A stretch of DNA of 24,113 bases from Chelatococcus sp. (GTDB lineage: Bacteria > Pseudomonadota > Alphaproteobacteria > Rhizobiales > Beijerinckiaceae). Below the pieces are notes generated by a model, which did no database searches, had not been told where the DNA came from, and saw only the letters and a list, made by a program, of their open reading frames with translations. How positions within the stretch are numbered: position 1 is the stretch's first letter; every line of letters begins with the position of its first letter. The DNA lies in contig QFQY01000065.1 in assembly GCA_003248805.1 (NCBI GenBank), forward strand, positions 1 through 24,113, written 5' to 3'. Positions 1 to 8,399 of the stretch are shown piece after piece. The position numbers were made by a program, and so were the translations under genes.

Positions 1-1266
<1,266 letters not shown>

Positions 1267-1285
1267 CGCATTGATTTCAGACTCG

Positions 1286-1324
1286 AAAAGCCCCGTGGCG
1301 CCCGGCGCGCCGCGGGGCTTTTTC
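1286..1324 (+). terminator. Rho-independent terminator of ettA
   Basis: Arms AAAAGCCCCG (1286-1295) and CGGGGCTTTT (1313-1322) pair perfectly around a GC-rich loop and run into a T stretch (1319-1323, then CTTTT). It lies just after the ettA stop. The A-rich left flank could also let it work in the other direction, but no minus-strand gene ends here. Confidence 0.9.
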
Positions 1325-1487
1325 TTTTGGGCCGCGCGGCGAAGAGTTGGCCGCCCAGCGTCCTCCTCCGGCCCGTGCCTGCGGCCGCGCAAATGTCGTT
1401 CCCCATGACGCAAGGACAGTTTTCGCTTGAGGCGAACCGTCCGCGCGGGCAGAGTGGTTTTGGACTGATATTGGTATGGAGCGGGGT

Positions 1488-2708
1488 ATGGCCGTCGAGC
1501 TCAGCGGCGCCGTCGGGCGCGGTTCCGCAGGCAATGCGCCGCGCGATGTCGGCCTGGTCCAGGCCTTCTTCACCGCTTATCTCGCCCATATCCGCGACCC
1601 GCAGCTCGCGATCGCGGCCGGCTGGACGGCGATGGTCTACGATCCGTCCCTCGGCGACATCATCGCGTGGTTCCAGACGCGGCGGCGCCTGCCGGTCGTC
1701 GACGGGCGCATCGACCGCGGCGGGCGCACCTGGCGCGAGATCCTGACGGTCATCCGCACGACGCCGCAGCTCGTCATTCCGGGCTGGGTCGATCCGCAGC
1801 CCGGCCCGACGCAGGATTTCGTCAAGCGGACCGACCGCAGTTCAGGCTTCCAGGACACGGCGCAATCCCTGCCGCAGCTGCTCTTCCCCTCGCGTCTCTC
1901 CACGCATTGGGAGATGGAATGGGGGGCCGCGACCGACGCGCCGGTCGACTTCTGGTATTACGAATGCCCGTCCTCGGCGCGATGCCAGTTCATCGGCGTC
2001 GCCGCGCCGGCCAACCTCGTCGACGCGGATGCGCTGCTGATCTTCTTCCATCACCCGATCCATCAGGAGCCGGGAAAATACGACAGCCGGCAGAGCTATC
2101 TCGACTGGGGCATCGGCGACTACATGATCGGCCGCATGCAGGTGATGCGGCAGCTCGCGCTCTCGGGCAAACGGGTCGCCGTCGTCGTGCCGGCGCCGGT
2201 CCAGGGCGGCCGGACTGAGTTCACCAGCGACGAGAGCTTCGTCAGGCGGGCGCTGGCGCGGATCGACTCCGACATGCTCGGCATCGAGACCGACGACTTT
2301 CCCGACCTGATCCTCGCCGGCTACAGCGGCGGCCTGAAGGATCTCGACGACTTCTACAACAACATGCCGACGCTGCGCAGCAAGGTGCGCGCCGTGATCG
2401 ATTTCGACGGGGCCCTGGTCGGGCCGCTCGCCAAGATCAATCTGCGCAACTGGGCCACGCTCGGGGCGCAGGTGCTGCGCTACAAGGGCAGCGCCAGCCC
2501 GCTGCCGGGGCCGAAGGATGACAAGGGCGCCTTCCTCAACCGGGTCATGACCGGCAATCCGAGGACCATTCCGCTGGCGTTCGAGCGCTGGGCCCGCCAC
2601 GACAACATCTGGCAGGCGAAGGCGATGCAGCCGACCTGGTGGATGCACCACTACATTCCGACCTGCATGCTCCAGCACGCGCTGGTGTCCTGCAGCTTCC
2701 TGAAATAG
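1488..2708 (+). CDS. Unassigned protein with alpha/beta-hydrolase-like GYSGG motif
   Basis: I do not recognise a named family. The frame could start at ATG 1476 or ATG 1488. I prefer 1488 because GGAGCGGGG lies just upstream of it, giving 406 residues. The first ~60 residues (VGLVQAFFTAYLAHIRDP...) look helical, with no signal peptide or obvious membrane segment. The C-terminal two thirds read like an alpha/beta-hydrolase: a strand-like stretch ALLIFFHHP, another KRVAVVVPAP, then DLILAGYSGG, where Ser280 would sit in a GxSxG nucleophile elbow. Later come VIDFDGAL (possible acid) and WWMHHYIPT (possible histidine). This order (nucleophile, acid, His) fits the fold, but the triad is an inference. 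It stands alone between the ettA terminator and a convergent junction, so context gives no pathway. A lipase/esterase-like or peptidase-like enzyme, or a catalytically dead relative, are all possible. Confidence 0.75.
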   Translation: MAVELSGAVGRGSAGNAPRDVGLVQAFFTAYLAHIRDPQLAIAAGWTAMVYDPSLGDIIAWFQTRRRLPVVDGRIDRGGRTWREILTVIRTTPQLVIPGWVDPQPGPTQDFVKRTDRSSGFQDTAQSLPQLLFPSRLSTHWEMEWGAATDAPVDFWYYECPSSARCQFIGVAAPANLVDADALLIFFHHPIHQEPGKYDSRQSYLDWGIGDYMIGRMQVMRQLALSGKRVAVVVPAPVQGGRTEFTSDESFVRRALARIDSDMLGIETDDFPDLILAGYSGGLKDLDDFYNNMPTLRSKVRAVIDFDGALVGPLAKINLRNWATLGAQVLRYKGSASPLPGPKDDKGAFLNRVMTGNPRTIPLAFERWARHDNIWQAKAMQPTWWMHHYIPTCMLQHALVSCSFLK

Positions 2709-2709
2709 G

Positions 2710-2755
2710 GCATCGGCCCGAAAAGTGGAGCGCGGTTTTCGGAAAAAGCCGATGC
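2710..2755. repeat. 46-bp nested palindromic repeat, copy 1
   Basis: Outer arms GCATCGGC (2710-2717) and GCCGATGC (2748-2755) are perfectly complementary. Inside them CCGAAAA (2718-2724) pairs with TTTTCGG (2736-2742). The same 46 bases recur at 14840-14885 with a single substitution. It starts two bases after the stop of the preceding gene. Size, symmetry and placement fit the small intergenic palindromes common in Hyphomicrobiales genomes; the function is unknown. Confidence 0.85.
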
Positions 2756-2768
2756 CAGATCGGGAAGT

Positions 2769-2809
2769 TAGATCATCGGACCGAGTACGATATTCGGTCC
2801 GATGATCTA
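2769..2809. repeat. Perfect 16-bp inverted repeat between convergent genes
   Basis: TAGATCATCGGACCGA (2769-2784) and TCGGTCCGATGATCTA (2794-2809) are exact reverse complements around a 9-base loop. It lies between the stops of two convergent genes (2708 plus, 2836 minus) and has no T tract on either side. It may act as a bidirectional transcript end or RNA-stabilising hairpin, or be a second small repeat family member inserted next to the 46-bp one. Confidence 0.75.
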
Positions 2810-2835
2810 GCCGCGCGCGGGGTTACGGCGCGGGC

Positions 2836-3162
2836 TTACGGAGCGGCGTGGCCCTCGGGGCCGTCATAGGCCGCCAGCGCCTCGGGCAATGCGCCGAGGG
2901 CGCGGTGGCCGATGGCGGGCAGGCCGAGCAGGATCGCGCCGACGACCTCCTCGCGTGAGGCGCCGGCGCGTTTCGCCTCCGCGACATGGAAGGGGATGCC
3001 GGAGTGCTGCCCCGTCGCCGCCAGCACGGCGAGATAGGCGATCGCTTCCGTCTTCGGGTCGAGGGCGCTGGCCTTCGCCATCCCCTCGACCATCGTCATC
3101 CATGCCGCCGCCTGGGCGGGGGCCTGCTCGAGGAACAGTGCGAAGGCCTTCGACAGCGGCAT
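2836..3162 (-). CDS. Carboxymuconolactone decarboxylase / AhpD-like family protein lacking the CxxC cysteines
   Basis: A 108-residue all-helical protein; the start MPLSKAFALF is 10 bases after the lldD stop, so the two are probably co-transcribed. The core (ALDPKTEAIAYLAVLAATG...HVAEAKRAGASREEVVGAILLGLPAIG) matches the carboxymuconolactone decarboxylase (CMD) fold: a helix ending in the family's active-site turn, then the EAxxAGAS-xEEV helix. In AhpD-type members the turn reads GCxxCxxxH and the cysteines give peroxidase activity. Here it reads GQHSGIPFH, so both cysteines are absent and only the histidine is kept. Disulfide-based peroxidase chemistry is therefore unlikely. The function is unknown; placement behind lldD suggests a role linked to lactate or 2-hydroxy acid oxidation, which is only inference. 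Confidence 0.85.
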   Translation of the reverse strand: MPLSKAFALFLEQAPAQAAAWMTMVEGMAKASALDPKTEAIAYLAVLAATGQHSGIPFHVAEAKRAGASREEVVGAILLGLPAIGHRALGALPEALAAYDGPEGHAAP

Positions 3163-3172
3163 GGCCGGTTTA

Positions 3173-4318
3173 TCAGTAGGTGCCCGGCACGAGGATGCTG
3201 CTGTCGACGGCCTTGATGTCGCGCCTGCCGCAGAGGGCCATCGTCGTGTCCAGTTCCTTGCGGATGATGTCGAGGGCGAGGGTGACGCCGGCCTCGCCCA
3301 TGGCGCCGAGCCCGTAGAGGAAGGCGCGGCCGATGAAGGTGCCCTTCGCGCCGAGCGCCAGCGCCTTGATGACGTCCTGGCCCGAGCGGATGCCGCCGTC
3401 GAACAGCACCTCGATGCGGTCCCCGGCCTGCGCGACGATTTCCGGCAGCGCTTCGATCGAGGAGAGAGCGCCGTCGAGCTGGCGCCCGCCATGGTTGGAG
3501 ACGATGAGCGCGTCGGCGCCGGATTTTGCAGCCATCTCAGCATCTTCGGCGTCGAGGATGCCTTTCAGAATCAACTTGCCGCCCCACAGATCCTTGATCC
3601 ACTTCACGTCGTCCCAGTTCAGCTGGGGGTCGAACTGGCTGGCGGTCCAGGAGGAGAGCGAGGACATGTCGGCGACGCCGGTGACGTGGCCGACGATGTT
3701 GCCGAACTGCCGGCGCGGCGTGTCCAGCATCTTCATGCACCAGCGCGGCTTGGTGGCGAGGTTGAGCAGGTTCATCAGCGTCGGCTTCGGCGGAGCCGAG
3801 AGCCCGTTGCGGATGTCCTTGTGGCGCTGTCCGAGGATCTGCAGGTCGAGCGTCAGGACCAGCGCCGAGCAGCCGGCCGCCTTGGCCCGCTGGATCAGCC
3901 GCGTGATGAAGTCGCGGTCCTTCATGACGTAGAGCTGGAACCAGAAGGGGGACCCGGTGTGGTTCGCCACGTCCTCGATCGAGCAGATGCTCATGGTCGA
4001 GAGGGTGAAGGGCACGCCGGCCTTCGCGGCGGCCTTGGCCGCGAGGATCTCGCCGTCGGCGTGCTGCATGCCGGTCAGGCCCGTGGGCGCGAGCGCGACC
4101 GGCATCGCGACCTTCTGGCCGACCATGGTCGTTTCCAGCGTGCGGTTGGTCATGTCGACGGCGACGCGCTGGCGCAGCTTGATCTTCTGGAAGTCGGTTT
4201 CGTTGGCGCGGTAGGTGCCTTCGGTCCAGGCGCCGGAATCCGCGTAGTCGTAGAACATGCGCGGCACGCGACGCTTCGCCAGGATGCGCAGATCCTCGAT
4301 CGTCAGGGGCTGGGCCAT
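3173..4318 (-). CDS. lldD: FMN-dependent L-lactate dehydrogenase / alpha-hydroxy acid oxidase
   Basis: A 381-residue FMN-dependent alpha-hydroxy acid dehydrogenase with the full TIM-barrel. The N-terminus MAQPLTIEDLRILAKRRVP with the FYDYADSGAWTE stretch is typical of the family. Further motifs are the flavin-phosphate region LAPTGLTGMQHADGE, LTLDLQILGQRHKDIRNGL, the flavin-contacting lysine in LILKG (Lys252), the catalytic-base histidine in SNHGGRQLDG (His276), and GGIRSGQDVIKALALGA for phosphate binding. It oxidises L-lactate (or a related 2-hydroxy acid) to pyruvate and feeds electrons to the respiratory chain. The start at 4318 is chosen because the family begins at this methionine; the open frame extends upstream but without similarity. 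The CMD-family gene follows after 10 bases, and the YitT-type gene lies 93 bases upstream on the same strand. Glycolate or mandelate as substrate cannot be excluded. Confidence 0.92.
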   Translation of the reverse strand: MAQPLTIEDLRILAKRRVPRMFYDYADSGAWTEGTYRANETDFQKIKLRQRVAVDMTNRTLETTMVGQKVAMPVALAPTGLTGMQHADGEILAAKAAAKAGVPFTLSTMSICSIEDVANHTGSPFWFQLYVMKDRDFITRLIQRAKAAGCSALVLTLDLQILGQRHKDIRNGLSAPPKPTLMNLLNLATKPRWCMKMLDTPRRQFGNIVGHVTGVADMSSLSSWTASQFDPQLNWDDVKWIKDLWGGKLILKGILDAEDAEMAAKSGADALIVSNHGGRQLDGALSSIEALPEIVAQAGDRIEVLFDGGIRSGQDVIKALALGAKGTFIGRAFLYGLGAMGEAGVTLALDIIRKELDTTMALCGRRDIKAVDSSILVPGTY

Positions 4319-4411
4319 TGTCTCTTCGCGCCTCTCGCTTGCGGCTTCGCGCGTCTGACTCGCATGCGGCCGGGCGACGCGCAACAGGCTCGATGATCGC
4401 GGCGCGGCGAT

Positions 4412-5035
4412 CTACGACACCGCCATGTAGCGCCCGGGCTTGTGGTTCATCGCCAGCACGGCGTTGAGGACCGCGGTGCCGATGATCGAGATCACGACCT
4501 TGTCCGCCGGCAGGACGAAGAAGGCGCCCGCGAAAATGGCCGCGTCGATGCAGAGCTGGACCCAGCCGGCGCGCAGGCCGTGATGCTCCTGCAGATAGAG
4601 CGCCAGAATGTTCACGCCGCCGATCGCCGTGCGGTGGCGGGCGAGGGCGAGCAGGCCGAGGCCCATGGCGGCGCCGCCGGCGAGCGCCGCGTAGAGGGGG
4701 GAGACGGTGGCGATCCCGAGCCAGGCCGGCGTCGCCCAGACCAGCAGCGACACGATGACGACCGCGACGAAGGTGCGCAGCGTGAAGCCCCAGCCCATCC
4801 GGCGCCAGGCCAGCCAGTAGAAGGGCAGGTTGATCACGAAGAAGAGCAGCCCGAAATCAAGGCCGGTCGCGAATTGCAGAAGCAGGGCGAGCCCGGCCGC
4901 GCCGCCGGTCAGCACCGTCGCCTTGGCGAAGAGCGAGATGCCGACCGAGATCATCAGCGTGCCGAGCAGGATCGCGATCACATCCTCATAGAGCCGGTGC
5001 TTCTCCGGCGGCGCCGTCAGGGTCATGTCCGACAT
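4412..5035 (-). CDS. YitT-family integral membrane protein
   Basis: A 207-residue hydrophobic protein, start MSDMTLTAPPEK. Five or six membrane segments can be read: IAILLGTLMISVGISLFAKA, GLALLLQFATGLDFGLLFFV, FVAVVIVSLLVWATPAW, LYAALAGGAAMGLGLLALA, LCIDAAIFAGAFFVLPA and VISIIGTAVLNAVLAMN. The pattern of a first segment followed by TGGAAGLALLL, and RHRTAIGGVNILALYL in the middle, matches the YitT (DUF161) family of inner-membrane proteins whose transport substrate is not established. It lacks the cytosolic C-terminal domain found in longer Bacillus members. It lies 93 bases upstream of lldD on the same strand, so joint transcription is possible but not shown. It would be encoded from the first start of this minus-strand group. 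Confidence 0.85.
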   Translation of the reverse strand: MSDMTLTAPPEKHRLYEDVIAILLGTLMISVGISLFAKATVLTGGAAGLALLLQFATGLDFGLLFFVINLPFYWLAWRRMGWGFTLRTFVAVVIVSLLVWATPAWLGIATVSPLYAALAGGAAMGLGLLALARHRTAIGGVNILALYLQEHHGLRAGWVQLCIDAAIFAGAFFVLPADKVVISIIGTAVLNAVLAMNHKPGRYMAVS

Positions 5036-5595
5036 GGTCTCTTCGGTCTCGTCTCCGGGGCGCGGCTGCCGGGCCTGGCCGGCCGCCCCCGGCTCGGCAT
5101 GGCGATGCAACGGGCGAGCCAATCCGCCGCTCCTGTAGCGCCGGGCGGCGGTCCTGTCTCCTGCGACGTGCGCGCTCGAGGCTCCGGGGGCGCGTCGTCG
5201 CCGTCGTCGACGGCCGCCGCGCCTTCGCCCCGTGCCGACATGCTGCGCGCCGGCGGCCGCGCCCCGACGCGGGCGGTCGCATATCAGCCGGCTTCAGGTC
5301 TGGCCCGAGGCCCTGAACGCGGTATGGGCTGGGCCGACGTCGCGAGCCGCGCCCGTATAGTCATAGACGCGGGCGCTGCGTCCGAGATGCGAACAGCGTC
5401 GAGATATATCTTGTGTGAAGCTCGTTCGCTGCGGTGCAGACGCACGGCATACTGACCATGCATTGATCGTTCGGATAAGAGGTGTGCACGCGGATTGGTC
5501 TCGACAAGCATCGCGTTTCGGTCAATCTTTGCTCGTCGGGCATGATCTGTGGTGAAAACAGTCTGGCAAGAGCTTTGGCTTCGAAGGATGCGGCG
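5036..5595. other. 560-base intergenic region upstream of YitT gene and cspA
   Basis: This divergent intergenic region must hold the promoters of the YitT-type gene (minus) and cspA (plus). I find no protein-like frame in it. The YitT side (to about 5340) is very GC-rich; the cspA side is distinctly more AT-rich. A short inverted repeat GCGCCCG (5349-5355) / CGGGCGC (5370-5376) lies near the transition. No convincing -35/-10 pair could be assigned. A long cspA 5' leader is plausible, since cold shock mRNAs often have one. Confidence 0.5.
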
Positions 5596-5799
5596 ATGGC
5601 GACCGGAACCGTGAAATGGTTCAATACCGAAAAGGGCTTCGGCTTCATTCAACCTGCTGACGGTGGCAAGGACGTGTTCGTCCATATCACTGCCGTAAAG
5701 GAAGCGGGATTGATGACGCTGGCCGAGGGGCAGAAGGTCTCGTTCGAGCTCAAGACCGAACGCGGCAAGACGGCGGCGGGATCGCTCCAGATCCTCTGA
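5596..5799 (+). CDS. CspA-family cold shock protein
   Basis: A 67-residue single cold shock domain protein, the usual size. MATGTVKWFNTEKGFGFIQP carries the RNP1 motif (KGFGFI) and DVFVHITAV carries RNP2, the aromatic surface that binds single-stranded RNA and DNA. The start at 5596 follows GAAGGA at 5583-5588 with good spacing; the frame extends upstream but without family similarity. Members act as RNA chaperones that melt secondary structure, some induced by cold and some constitutive; which type this is cannot be read from the protein. The gene is monocistronic, and the next gene (EamA) is convergent from the other strand. There is no clear T-tract terminator after the stop, only a weak CGCCC/GGGCG hairpin near 5832-5845. 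Confidence 0.95.
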   Translation: MATGTVKWFNTEKGFGFIQPADGGKDVFVHITAVKEAGLMTLAEGQKVSFELKTERGKTAAGSLQIL

Positions 5800-5926
5800 T
5801 ACGGCGAGCCACTGGCCGTCCTTCCGGCGCCCGAAGGGCGTCGTGCGTCGGCCATGCCGCCGCTGACGGCGGGGGAGCGCGCCGGGCGCGGCCTTCGTCG
5901 CGAGCTGTCCGACGTCGCGTTTCGGC

Positions 5927-6790
5927 CTAGCGCGCGAAGCGCCTCGCGCCGGCGACGCAGAGCGCGACGGCCGCGCAGACGGCGATCATCCGGCCGTCGA
6001 CCTTTTCTCCCAGCAGCATGGCCGCGAGGGCCAGGCCGAAGAAGGGCTGCAGCAATTGGAGCTGGCCGACGGCGGCGATGCCGCCCTGCGCCAGGCCGCG
6101 ATACCAGAAGACGAAGCCGATCAGCATGCTGAACAGGGACACATAGGCGAGGCCCAGCAGCGCGGGCGGGCCCGCGTCCCCTGCGGAGGCCGGCATCGTC
6201 CAGAGCGCGAGCGCCGCGGTGACGGGCAGCGACAGCAGCAGTGCCCAGGAGATGACCTGCCAGCCGCCGAGCCGGCGCGAGAGCGTGGCGCCTTCGGCAT
6301 AGCCCAGCCCGCAGACGACGATCGCGGCGAGCATCAGCAGGTCGCCGGCCGGGGAGGCGGCGAAGCCCTGCGCCCAGGCGAATCCGGCGACGAGCCCGCT
6401 GCCGAGGCAGGAGAACAGCCAGAAGATCGGGCGGGGCCGTTCGCCGCCGCGCACCACGCCGAAGATCGCCGTCGCCAGAGGCAGCAGGCCGATGAAGACG
6501 ATCGAGTGGGCCGAGGTGACGTGCCTGAGCGCCAGCGCCGTCAGCAGCGGGAAGCCGATGACGACGCTGAGCGCCACCACCAATAGCGGCCCGAGGTCGC
6601 GGCGCTCGGGCCGCTTCTCCCGAAAGGCCAGCAGCAGCCCCAGCGCGACGAGCCCGGCGATGGCGGCACGGGCGAGCGTCAGGAAGACGGGGTCGAAATC
6701 CGCGACGGCCACCCGCGTCGCGGGCAGCGAACCGCTGAAGATCAGCACCCCGAGAAAGCCGTTGATCCAGCCGCTCGCCGTCTTGTCCAT
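5927..6790 (-). CDS. EamA/DMT-family transporter
   Basis: A 287-residue integral membrane protein with the two EamA repeats of the drug/metabolite transporter superfamily, about ten helices. The first repeat spans roughly residues 8-135 (GFLGVLIFSGSLPATRVAVADFDPVF, the usual start of the fold, and HVTSAHSIVFIGLLPLATAIFGVV). The second runs from about 145 to 280 (GLAQGGIAAVGQLQLLQPFFGLALAAMLLGE, a hallmark ending). Start MDKTASGW is preceded by GGAGAGG. The family exports amino acids, purines, nucleoside-like metabolites or toxic analogues across the inner membrane; the substrate here is unknown. It is divergent from a MocR-type regulator only 83 bases away, a common pairing in which the regulator controls the exporter, so the substrate may be an amino acid or PLP-related compound. 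Confidence 0.93.
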   Translation of the reverse strand: MDKTASGWINGFLGVLIFSGSLPATRVAVADFDPVFLTLARAAIAGLVALGLLLAFREKRPERRDLGPLLVVALSVVIGFPLLTALALRHVTSAHSIVFIGLLPLATAIFGVVRGGERPRPIFWLFSCLGSGLVAGFAWAQGFAASPAGDLLMLAAIVVCGLGYAEGATLSRRLGGWQVISWALLLSLPVTAALALWTMPASAGDAGPPALLGLAYVSLFSMLIGFVFWYRGLAQGGIAAVGQLQLLQPFFGLALAAMLLGEKVDGRMIAVCAAVALCVAGARRFAR

Positions 6791-6850
6791 GGTCGCCTCT
6801 CCGCTCGCCCGCTGGATCGGCCGCGCCGCATCGCTTATCCAGAGACACCG

Positions 6851-6897
6851 CAATACAGTTGGCGCAAACTGTCATGGCAGAACGACTGGTACAGTGG
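6851..6897. promoter_or_regulatory. Candidate operator for the MocR regulator
   Basis: Between the divergent EamA and MocR genes lies ACAGTT (6855-6860) and its complement AACTGT (6867-6872) with a 6-base gap, immediately before the preferred ATG. Just inside the gene is ACTGGTACAGT, a second palindrome sharing the CAGT/ACTG half site. Repeated half sites near the divergent start are typical of MocR autoregulation. Assignment as the binding site is inference. Confidence 0.4.
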
Positions 6898-8328
6898 AGC
6901 GATCGCGGCATCGCGGAGGGCGATGGCGGCACGCTGGTCGCCCGGGTCATGGCGACCGTCAGGCAGCGCATCGCCGGCCGCACGCTGGCGCCCGGCGCGC
7001 GCCTGCCCTCGATCCGCAGCTTCGCCGCGACGATGGGCGTCTCAAAGTCGACCGTGGTCGAGGCCTATGACCGCCTCGCCGCCGAGGGGGTGATCCAGGC
7101 GCGGCGCGGCTCCGGCTTCTATGTCGCGGGCCATGCGCCGCCGTTCTCGCTGGCGGATGCCGGCCCGCGGCTGGAGCGGGCGGTCGATCCGTTCTGGGTC
7201 TCGCGGCAAACGCTGGATGCCGGCGAGGCCGTGCTCAAGCCCGGTTGCGGCTGGCTGCCGGCGAGCTGGATGCCGGAAGAGAGCCTGCGCCGGGCGTTGC
7301 GGAGCCTGTCGCGGGCCCGGCCCGAGACGCTCGCCGATTACGGCACGCCGCTTGGCCTGCCCGCCTTGAGGCAGCTCCTGTCGCGGCGGATCGCGCTCCA
7401 TGGCGTCGAGGCGCCGCCCGATCAAATCGTGCTGACGGAATCGGGCACGCAGGCGCTCGATCTCGTCTGCCGCTTCCTCGTCGAGCCGGGCGACACCGTG
7501 CTCGTGGACGATCCCTGCTATTTCAACTTCCATGCGCTGCTGCGGGCCCACCGCGTGCGCATCGTCGGCGTGCCCTATACGCCGCAGGGCCCGGACATCG
7601 CCGCGCTGGACCAGGTGCTGGCGGAGCAGCGGCCGCGCCTCTACATCACGAATTCCGCGCTCCACAATCCGACGGGGGCCACCCTGTCGCCCGTCGTCGC
7701 GCATCGCGTGCTGAAGCTCGCCGAGCAGTACGGGCTGACCATCGTCGAGGACGACATCCTCGCCGACTTCGAGCCGGAAACGGCGCCGCGGCTCGCCGCT
7801 TTCGACGGGCTCGAGCGCGTGATCCAGATCGGCAGCTTCTCCAAGTCGCTCTCGGCCTCGGTTCGCTGCGGCTATATCGCCGCCAGGCGGGACTGGATCG
7901 AGGCGCTGATCGACCTCAAGATCGCCGCGTCCTTCGGCACCGGCCGGCTGGCGTCAGAGCTGGTCCTCGCCGTGTTGAAGGACGGCGGCTACCGCAAGCA
8001 TATGGACGGGTTGCGCGCGCGGCTCGCGGGCGCGATGGGCGAGACCTCGGCCCGGCTGCGGGCCATCGGCATCCTGCCCTGGACCCAGCCGCGCGGCGGC
8101 ATGTTCCTCTGGTGCATGCTGCCGGATGGGCTGGACGCGGCCGTGATCGCGCGGAGGCTGCTCGCGGAGCACATCGTGCTGGCGCCGGGCAACGTCTACA
8201 GCCTGTCGCAGGCGGCCAGCCGCTTCATGCGCTTCAACGTCGCGCAATCGAGCGATCCGCGCCTGTTCAGCGCGCTCGAACGGGCGATGGGCGAGGCCGT
8301 CCGGAGCGGTGGAGGCGCCGCACAATAA
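6874..8328 (+). CDS. MocR-type (GntR-HTH plus aminotransferase-like) transcriptional regulator
   Basis: A 484-residue fusion. Residues about 15-85 form a GntR winged helix-turn-helix (LAPGARLPSIRSFAATMGVSKSTVVEAYDRLAAEGVIQARRGSGFYV). The rest is a fold-type I aminotransferase-like domain, with the PLP-binding SFSKSLSASVRCGYI stretch holding the Schiff-base lysine (Lys324), VEDDILADFE for the cofactor aspartate, and TNSALHNPTGA. MocR proteins such as PdxR and GabR sense PLP or a PLP-amino acid adduct and control vitamin B6, GABA or amine genes and neighbouring exporters. I use ATG 6874; an in-frame TTG at 6859 would add five residues but falls inside the palindrome. No clear ribosome binding site precedes either, so translation may be leaderless. 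Its likely target is the divergent EamA gene. Confidence 0.92.
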   Translation: MAERLVQWSDRGIAEGDGGTLVARVMATVRQRIAGRTLAPGARLPSIRSFAATMGVSKSTVVEAYDRLAAEGVIQARRGSGFYVAGHAPPFSLADAGPRLERAVDPFWVSRQTLDAGEAVLKPGCGWLPASWMPEESLRRALRSLSRARPETLADYGTPLGLPALRQLLSRRIALHGVEAPPDQIVLTESGTQALDLVCRFLVEPGDTVLVDDPCYFNFHALLRAHRVRIVGVPYTPQGPDIAALDQVLAEQRPRLYITNSALHNPTGATLSPVVAHRVLKLAEQYGLTIVEDDILADFEPETAPRLAAFDGLERVIQIGSFSKSLSASVRCGYIAARRDWIEALIDLKIAASFGTGRLASELVLAVLKDGGYRKHMDGLRARLAGAMGETSARLRAIGILPWTQPRGGMFLWCMLPDGLDAAVIARRLLAEHIVLAPGNVYSLSQAASRFMRFNVAQSSDPRLFSALERAMGEAVRSGGGAAQ

Positions 8329-8348
8329 GCCTTGTGTCGCGCCTCCGG

Positions 8349-8390
8349 TTGACATAAACATATCTTTATATCTTTTTTTGTGTTCCGGAG
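8349..8390 (+). promoter_or_regulatory. sahR-metF-metH promoter and likely SahR operator
   Basis: TTGACA at 8349-8354 is a perfect -35 hexamer; the -10 is not clear in the T-rich run that follows. Overlapping it is ATAAACATATCTTTAT (8354-8369), a 16-bp palindrome matching its own reverse complement at 14 of 16 positions. It is strikingly AT-rich against the surrounding sequence. A palindrome of ATAAAGATAT type resembles my recollection of SahR sites upstream of methionine-cycle genes. Position over the promoter suggests repression. CGGAG at 8386-8390 is the ribosome binding site for the TTG start at 8400. Confidence 0.6.
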
Positions 8391-8399
8391 TTCGGGCGC

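Noticed and set aside
3161..4396. A 411-codon plus-strand frame opposite lldD
   Set aside because: It mirrors lldD codon bias; the minus strand has all FMN-enzyme motifs, and the plus frame has no recognisable domain.
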